A stretch of 64,000 bases of DNA, taken from assembly GCA_965277025.1 (NCBI GenBank), contig OZ255706.1, forward strand, positions 1,054,001-1,118,000, read 5' to 3'. Each line of letters opens with the position of its first letter. Position 1 is the stretch's first letter. The stretch is from Methylomarinum sp965277025 (lineage in GTDB: Bacteria; Pseudomonadota; Gammaproteobacteria; Methylococcales; Methylomonadaceae). This document shows positions 58,980 through 64,000 of this stretch, in pieces. The notes beneath the pieces were generated by a model. It had not been told where the DNA came from. It saw only the letters and a program-made list of their open reading frames with translations, and did no database searches. Both the position numbers and the translations under genes were made by a program.

Positions 58980-59953
58980 TGTTCGCCTATCAACTCAAGC
59001 AGCTTGAGTTTTATTACGGCCGAAAGCAGGCTTTATCCATTCCGCAGTTATCCATTCAGGCGAATGCCATTACCACGTTGGTCGGCGAGAATGGTTGCGG
59101 CAAAACGACCTTGCTGCATATTTTGGCTTTTTTAGCGGAGCCGGATCAGGGTGAACTTGTTTTTTTTGGCAAAAGCCGCCAGCAAAGAAAGCCTGACAAA
59201 ATTGCCTTGCTGCCACAAAAACCTTATATGTTTCGAGGCAGTGTCGAAGAAAATTTGCATTTGGCTTTAAAATTTAAACAGATTCCACGCAAACAACACA
59301 AAGCTTCTATTTCACGCGTATTGAATTTGCTTGAAATCGCCGGGTTGCGTCATCAAACGGCTAAAAGCCTGTCGGGCGGTGAAATGCAAAAAGTGGCCCT
59401 GGCGCAGGCGGTTATCACTCAACCCAAAGTATTATTGATGGATGAGCCCTTTAATTTTCTGGATCAGGACAGCGCTAAAAGATTGGAACGGTTTATGCGT
59501 GATTATCAGCAGGAACATGAAGCGACGCTGGTGTTCAGTACGCATGACCGTTTGCAGGGAGTGGCGCTGGCGGACGAGGTGATTTCCCTGGCACAGGGCA
59601 GGCCGGTCAACTCATCATTGATTAATGTGTTTTCAGGCATTCAGGAAAAACAATGTTTCAATACCGGCAAACAAATGATTTATCTGGCCGATGGTGCCCC
59701 CTCAGGGCGTCATGTTTCTATAGCGCCGGAAGATATTATTTTGTCCCGCAAAGCGTTGATTTCCAGTATGCGCAATCAGTTTTCCGGGCGTATCACGGCA
59801 ATCAATGAGGAATCAGGCAATATTCGTGTGACCGTTGCCGCCGGCGAAGTATTTCAGGCAATGATTACTCATAACGCATTGCAAGAGCTGGCATTAACGG
59901 TTGGCGACCAAGTCTGGTTGAGTTTCAAATCCAACCGGGTATTGGTTTTTTGA
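58979..59953 (+). CDS. tupC: tungstate ABC transporter ATPase, TupC-like
   Basis: 324 residues. Walker A GENGCGKTTLL, Q-loop LLPQKPYMFRGSV, signature LSGGEMQKVALAQAV, Walker B VLLMDEPFNFLD, switch His STHDRLQG. The C-terminal ~90 residues (FSGRITAINEESGNIRVTVAAG) form a TOBE/MOP-like oxyanion-binding domain. Together with TupA (47162) it indicates a Tup-type tungstate importer. The permease gene tupB, expected beside it, is not found anywhere in the window. Confidence 0.82.
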   Translation: MFAYQLKQLEFYYGRKQALSIPQLSIQANAITTLVGENGCGKTTLLHILAFLAEPDQGELVFFGKSRQQRKPDKIALLPQKPYMFRGSVEENLHLALKFKQIPRKQHKASISRVLNLLEIAGLRHQTAKSLSGGEMQKVALAQAVITQPKVLLMDEPFNFLDQDSAKRLERFMRDYQQEHEATLVFSTHDRLQGVALADEVISLAQGRPVNSSLINVFSGIQEKQCFNTGKQMIYLADGAPSGRHVSIAPEDIILSRKALISSMRNQFSGRITAINEESGNIRVTVAAGEVFQAMITHNALQELALTVGDQVWLSFKSNRVLVF

Positions 59954-59982
59954 AGTAAATAGCCTGACTTGTCAGGCTATTT

Positions 59983-60137
59983 AGGGAAGCGCTGATTAAA
60001 TCAGTGCTTCCTTATGCACAGCGATGTGTCGCCAAAATCAATGGTTGCAAACCATTGATTTTGTGAGCAAAGTGGAAATCGCATTTCCACTTTACGGGCG
60101 CTGACAAATCATGGATGATTTGTTCAGTGTTTCCTTG
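59983..60137. repeat. dispersed repeat region (related to 7437-7505)
   Basis: Starts GGGAAGCGCTGATTAAATCAG and ends TGATTTGTTCAGTGTTTCC, with an inner palindrome (AATCAATGGTT / AACCATTGATT). The right part is an inverted relative of the ctpA-envC intergenic repeat. No gene. Confidence 0.5.
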
Positions 60138-60145
60138 GGGGATAG

Positions 60146-60592
60146 CTACTGATATTTAGCCATTGCTTTTAATTTTTCCAGCGCTTCATTAATTTTGGCG
60201 ATGGTTTCTTTATCCAGCTCGGTGTTTTTGTATATTTTTTCCAGTAAGCCTTCATTGACCAGCGCTTCTTTGATCCAGCGTTTCATAAAGCGATAATTGC
60301 TGGCAATTTTACTGACTTCGCCGGTTTCAGGATTTTTCAATGTGCCTGGCTCAAGAGTCGTGCTGTTGGTTGTCTTGGTGGCTGGCGTTTTGCTGACTGG
60401 TGCAGGCTTGGCCGGAGCCGGTTTTTTTGCCACAGGCGCAGGTTCTGATTTCACTGAAACCTGAGGCTTGGGCGCCGCCGCAGCTTTACTCGGGGGGCTT
60501 TTAGCTTGTTTTTGTTGTTTTTCGCATTCCACCACTTTGAAGACGACATAAGCAACATAAAGGGTGACAAGTATGAAAAGTAATTCGGCCAT
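60146..60592 (-). CDS. membrane-anchored Ala/Pro/Lys-rich protein of unknown function
   Basis: 148 residues. One N-terminal membrane helix (ELLFILVTLYVAYVVFKVV), a low-complexity Ala/Pro/Lys linker (about 30-75), and a compact helical C-terminal domain (NYRFMKRWIKEALVNEGLLE, LDKETIAKINEALEKLKAM). The layout suggests an inner-membrane anchor presenting a small domain; I recognise no family. Dispersed repeats lie on both sides (59983-60137 and 60622-60660). Confidence 0.6.
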   Translation of the reverse strand: MAELLFILVTLYVAYVVFKVVECEKQQKQAKSPPSKAAAAPKPQVSVKSEPAPVAKKPAPAKPAPVSKTPATKTTNSTTLEPGTLKNPETGEVSKIASNYRFMKRWIKEALVNEGLLEKIYKNTELDKETIAKINEALEKLKAMAKYQ

Positions 60593-60621
60593 ACCATTTC
60601 CTCTGAAATGTAATTATTATT

Positions 60622-60660
60622 TTAAGAAACGCTGAACAAATCAGCGATTCCTTTAAGGAT
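60622..60660. repeat. short copy of the dispersed repeat
   Basis: TAAGAAACGCTGAACAAATC followed by AGCGATTCCTTTAAGG. Same family as 7437-7505. Confidence 0.45.
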
Positions 60661-60719
60661 TGTTCAATCTTTGACTATACCAGAAGCTCTAGTCCTTGGT
60701 AAACCATCGTTGCCAGGAT

Positions 60720-61943
60720 TTATGACCAACAGGGTAGGTTTTGTGCCAGTAAGGGCAAATCATCACGCAGCCCCATTGCGTGGCGATTGAACAGGTTTTT
60801 TATCAGCCGGTTGTGATTGATCTGGTTCATCCCCAGTGATCGTAGCAAGATGATGGCTAAGGATTGTTGGGTGAAGGTTCTGTTCAATATATCCATGCTG
60901 CTCATCATCAATAAATTATCACCTTTACGCCAGCGCTCGTATTGACGTAAATATTTGTGGCTGGTCAATGGACGTCCTGCCTGTTTTTGCTTGATGGTTA
61001 GTTCGGCGATGGCGGCGGCGTCAAGCAAGCCCGCATTGGCGCCTTGTCCGGCCAATGGGTGCATGGCGTGGGCGGCATCACCTACCAGGACAAAATTGTC
61101 ATCGGTGTACCGGTTGGCGGTTTGGAATTTAAGCGGAAAAGCCGCTCGCGACCCGGTTTTGAGCATTTTCCCCAAAATACCGCCGGAAGCGATTTCCAGT
61201 TCATGCAGAAAATCTTCCTCAGGCAGTTTGCAATAAGCCTGAGCCGTTTCAGTTTTCAATGTCCAGACGATCGAACACTGGCCAGTATGCAAAGGCAGGA
61301 ATGCCAGTGGCCCTTCGTCCAGAAAACGCTGCCAGGCAGTGTGTTGGTGAGGTTTTTCGGTATCGATGGTGGCAACCAGACCATCTTGATGGTAGGGCCA
61401 GCCGGTTACGCCGATTCCGGCCAATCGGCGCAAAAAGGATTCCCGTCCATCGGCGGCGATAATCAAATCAGCACTAAAGTGCCGGCCATCTTCCAATAAC
61501 AGTTTTCGCCCTTGTTTGGCCCATTGCAAGTCGGCGACCTTGGCGCCAGTGATGCACTGTACATTCGACTGGCTTTCCAGTTTGTCCCAAATGGCCGCAA
61601 CGGTCACACGGTTTTCGACGATATGACCGAGTTCATTGAACGGTGTGTCGGCACAATCAAAGTGTAATTCGCCATCCGCTTTGGCATCCCAGACACGCAT
61701 GTCTTTATATGGGCAAACACCACGCTTCACCATGCCAGGCCAGACACCGAGCTGCTCAAGAATGTTTTGTGAGGCCTTGGTCAAAGCCGAAACTCGTAAA
61801 TCGACCGAATCTCCCGACCATTCACGGGGTGGAGCCTGGATATCCAGCAAGGCCACATCGATATCACCCTGGGCTAAGGCGCAGGTGGTGGTTGCGCCAA
61901 CGATGCCGCCACCGACGACAATAACTTCAAAGTGATTTTTCAT
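60720..61943 (-). CDS. ubiquinone-biosynthesis FAD monooxygenase, UbiI/UbiF-like
   Basis: 407 residues. FAD dinucleotide motif VIVVGGGIVGATTTCALA at the N-terminus, DG motif IIAADGRESFLRRLAG, and the second FAD motif NFVLVGDAAHAMHPLAGQGANAG (cited by GDAAHAMHPLAGQG). It hydroxylates the aromatic ring of a ubiquinone precursor; the exact ring position (C5 for UbiI, C6 for UbiF) cannot be fixed by reading. Operon position after pepP-ubiH matches ubiI. Overlaps ubiH by one base (TGATG). Confidence 0.87.
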   Translation of the reverse strand: MKNHFEVIVVGGGIVGATTTCALAQGDIDVALLDIQAPPREWSGDSVDLRVSALTKASQNILEQLGVWPGMVKRGVCPYKDMRVWDAKADGELHFDCADTPFNELGHIVENRVTVAAIWDKLESQSNVQCITGAKVADLQWAKQGRKLLLEDGRHFSADLIIAADGRESFLRRLAGIGVTGWPYHQDGLVATIDTEKPHQHTAWQRFLDEGPLAFLPLHTGQCSIVWTLKTETAQAYCKLPEEDFLHELEIASGGILGKMLKTGSRAAFPLKFQTANRYTDDNFVLVGDAAHAMHPLAGQGANAGLLDAAAIAELTIKQKQAGRPLTSHKYLRQYERWRKGDNLLMMSSMDILNRTFTQQSLAIILLRSLGMNQINHNRLIKNLFNRHAMGLRDDLPLLAQNLPCWS

Positions 61944-63139
61944 CAGCGTTTACTCCCGACTCTAGGTAGGCGGCCAGCCATTCCCATGGCATGTTGCGCC
62001 AGTAAATTCTTGGCGAACGGTAAATGATCCAGCAGGGTCAAGCCGGCGTTTCGCATTGCCGCCAGCGCCAACCAGGAATTGGAAAAAATTTTGACGGTAT
62101 TGTCGGTGAAGGCGATGGTTTTATCATGGTCGGGCTGACGGTTTTGCGCATATTCCTGTAATACTTCATTGCTGCCTGGATCGGAATGCTGTTGCAGCAA
62201 TTCGGCCAATTGCACCACATCGCGCAACCCTAAGTTGAAGCCTTGGCCGGCAACAGGGTGCAGTTGATGAACGGCGTTGCCGAGCAGAATGACGCGTTTG
62301 GCCGTCATGTTTTCGGCGCGAATCAGGGTCAAAGGAAAAGCGCGGCGCGGTGCTGTCAAATGTAATTGCCCCAGTTTATAGCCAAAACAATCCTGGAGTT
62401 GAGTGAGAAATTCGTCTTCTGCACCGTTTATCAATGCCTCGGCTTCTTCGTGACGGCGCGTCCATACCACCGATAGTTGATTGTTCGAGAGCGGTAGCAG
62501 CGCCAGTGGGCCGGATTCGGTAAAACGTTCGTAAGCGGTATTGTGATGGGGCTTGTCGGCTTTGACCGTGGTGACCAGGGCGGTTTGACCGTAATGGGTG
62601 ATATGTTGCGGAATTTCCAGCAGTTTTCTGACACTGGAGTTGCCGCCATCGGCGCCCACCAGTAATCTGGCCGAGAGTGCGACAGGTCGATCCTGCTGTT
62701 TTAAGCTGATGTGTATTGCATTGTCGCCTGCCATCAGGCCAACCAGACGAGCCGGACAGAAACGGGGAATTTCGGCTTGTTCAACCAACTCTGCAACATG
62801 CGTTTCGATGTCGCGAGCACAGATGACGTAGCCTAAGGCTTTAACTTTTTGTTGTTTGGCGGATAAACGGGTTTTACCGAAATGGCCCCGATCGGAGATA
62901 TGAATCTGTTTGATCGGTGTCGCAGTCTGGATACCTTGCCAGATTCCCAATGTTTCCAGCATGTTGACAGTGCCGGCCGCTAAAGCCAGGGCGCGATCTC
63001 CGGCTGGCGAGTTTTTTAATTGTTCGGCTGTTTGCGCTTCAATAATAGCTGTTTTCAGACCGGAATCTTTTAACGCCAGCGCCAGGCAATTTCCCGCCAG
63101 GCCGCCCCCTGCAATCAGAATATCGTAATCGAGCTGCAT
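61943..63139 (-). CDS. ubiH: 2-octaprenyl-6-methoxyphenol hydroxylase UbiH
   Basis: 398 residues. FAD motif ILIAGGGLAGNCLALAL, DG motif LLVGADGGNSSVRKLL, second FAD motif VILLGNAVHQLHPVAGQGFN (UbiH-type GNAxHxLHPVAGQGFN), and C-terminal AMGMAGRLPR. Hydroxylates C1 of the ring in ubiquinone synthesis. Its start overlaps the pepP stop by one base, giving the conserved pepP-ubiH-ubiI operon. Confidence 0.92.
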   Translation of the reverse strand: MQLDYDILIAGGGLAGNCLALALKDSGLKTAIIEAQTAEQLKNSPAGDRALALAAGTVNMLETLGIWQGIQTATPIKQIHISDRGHFGKTRLSAKQQKVKALGYVICARDIETHVAELVEQAEIPRFCPARLVGLMAGDNAIHISLKQQDRPVALSARLLVGADGGNSSVRKLLEIPQHITHYGQTALVTTVKADKPHHNTAYERFTESGPLALLPLSNNQLSVVWTRRHEEAEALINGAEDEFLTQLQDCFGYKLGQLHLTAPRRAFPLTLIRAENMTAKRVILLGNAVHQLHPVAGQGFNLGLRDVVQLAELLQQHSDPGSNEVLQEYAQNRQPDHDKTIAFTDNTVKIFSNSWLALAAMRNAGLTLLDHLPFAKNLLAQHAMGMAGRLPRVGSKR

Positions 63140-64000
63140 CAGTCTGCCTGCATCAGTTGTTCGATGTCTTCAATGGTTATAGGGACATCGCTGGTTAATA
63201 TCTCGTGGCCGTCTTTAGTGACGACGACATCATCTTCAATACGAATACCGATGCCTCGCCATTTGGCGTCCACACTTTTGCAATCGGCAGGAATATAAAG
63301 CCCGGGTTCTACAGTCAATACCATACCGGGCTCCAGCAAGCGCCATTCATTATCCAGTTTGTAATCACCGACATCATGAACATCCATGCCCAGCCAGTGG
63401 CCGATACGATGCATATAAAATGCCTTGTATTTTTCGTCCTTGATCAATTTCTTTACATTACCAGACAACAAACCGAGTTGCACCAAGCCTTTAGTCAACA
63501 CTTCGACGGAAGCTTCGTGTGCTTTGTTCCAGGGTATACCTGGCTTGATTTGTTCCAGAGCGGCTGTTTGAGCATCCAGCACCAGTTGATAGAGTTGTTG
63601 TTGAGCCGTGCTGAATTTGCCAGAAACAGGAAAGGTGCGGGTGATGTCGGCGGCATAATGGTCGCATTCGACGCCGGCGTCGATCAATATCAGGTCGCCT
63701 TTTTTAAGCTTGTCCTGGTTTTCGGTGTAATGCAGCACACAGGCATTGGCGCCAGTCGCGACAATGGAGGGATAAGCGACATGGCGCAAGCCGTGACGAT
63801 AAAATTCATGCACGATTTCACCTTCGATCTGATATTCATACAGACCAGGCTGGCACATCTTCATGGCGCGCATATGTGCGCCGGCTGAAACTTTTGCGGC
63901 AATACGCATCAATTTCAGTTCGGCGGCGCTTTTAAACAGGCGCATTTCATGCAAAATATGTTCCAGCGATACCAATTCACCCGGCGCATTTACGCCGCTG
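63139..64000 (-). CDS. pepP: Xaa-Pro aminopeptidase PepP, C-terminal part (cut by window edge)
   Basis: 287 codons visible; the frame is open at base 64000, so the N-terminal third is missing. M24 'pita-bread' domain with metal ligands: two Asp in LIDAGVECDHYAADITRTFP, His in YMHRIGHWLGMDVHD, Glu in LTVEPGLYIP and Glu in IGIRIEDDVVV. Removes N-terminal residues that precede proline. First gene of pepP-ubiH-ubiI as in E. coli. Confidence 0.93.
   Translation of the reverse strand, partial: SGVNAPGELVSLEHILHEMRLFKSAAELKLMRIAAKVSAGAHMRAMKMCQPGLYEYQIEGEIVHEFYRHGLRHVAYPSIVATGANACVLHYTENQDKLKKGDLILIDAGVECDHYAADITRTFPVSGKFSTAQQQLYQLVLDAQTAALEQIKPGIPWNKAHEASVEVLTKGLVQLGLLSGNVKKLIKDEKYKAFYMHRIGHWLGMDVHDVGDYKLDNEWRLLEPGMVLTVEPGLYIPADCKSVDAKWRGIGIRIEDDVVVTKDGHEILTSDVPITIEDIEQLMQAD

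Noticed and set aside
1..64000. CRISPR array, rRNA or tRNA genes
   Set aside because: No regularly spaced short repeats and no recognisable rRNA or tRNA sequence were found by reading; a tRNA scan could not be run.

Overview
The window reads as the chromosome of a gammaproteobacterium. Core gene orders typical of that class are present: gpmI-envC-ctpA, yibN-secB-gpsA, cbpA-cbpM, gnd-zwf, modABC, regB-regA and pepP-ubiH-ubiI. A methylotroph or methanotroph of the Methylococcales would fit the mixture of RegBA, Gnd/Zwf and Mo/W uptake genes, but this is inference: no diagnostic C1 gene lies in the window. The genome is heavily loaded with insertion sequences, and many accessory genes are broken.

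Layout. 1-2 kb: end of a probable IetAS-type defence pair (AAA ATPase plus S8-protease N-terminus) with a ribbon-helix-helix gene and a palindromic operator. 2.3-3.5 kb: IS4-family copy 1. 3.7-10.3 kb: rhlB, a yrfG-like nucleotidase, a 291-bp MITE, and the gpmI-envC-ctpA operon. 10.5-14.4 kb: an ISAs1 element, an ArsR-type regulator, yibN, secB, gpsA. 14.4-23.6 kb: a REP/RAYT locus that also holds a UDG-like gene; the RAYT gene is split by a 7.2-kb IS4-bounded composite transposon carrying a tyrosine recombinase, an inserted cargo gene, a WGR-gene stub and IS1182/IS21 remnants. 23.6-24.6 kb: a solitary integron-type cassette. 24.8-34.6 kb: zwf-gnd, a DUF721 gene, marC-like, tusB, modABC, an IS1111-group element, mazG. 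34.6-41.6 kb: IS4 copy 4, a DegP/Q protease, cbpA-cbpM, a broken M48 protease gene, an IS110 element. 41.6-45.1 kb: integron remnant (truncated intI, attI, two attC sites, three cassettes, the last cut by IS4 copy 5). 45.1-57.9 kb: a segment inverted between two IS4 copies, holding half a porin gene, tupA, broken msrP, msrQ, regB-regA and several IS elements. 57.9-64 kb: a ModE/TunR-like regulator with an ABC ATPase, a membrane-anchored hypothetical protein, and ubiI-like, ubiH and pepP.

How the genes connect. A molybdenum/tungsten theme runs through the window: ModABC, TupA, a TupC-like ATPase with a ModE-like regulator, and the molybdoenzyme gene msrP with its haem partner msrQ. Undoing the inversion places porin-tupA-msrP-msrQ as one operon divergent from the regulator-ATPase pair. 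Matching 9-bp target duplications allow several rearrangements to be reconstructed base by base.

The most novel-looking structures are: (i) a cargo gene inserted between a tyrosine recombinase and a WGR gene, bracketed by 57-bp copies of the recombinase's own 3' end; (ii) the integron remnant, whose cassettes include a three-gene nuclease/J-protein/TerD cassette and a TIR-like gene; and (iii) the IS4-driven inversion that split the tungstate locus.
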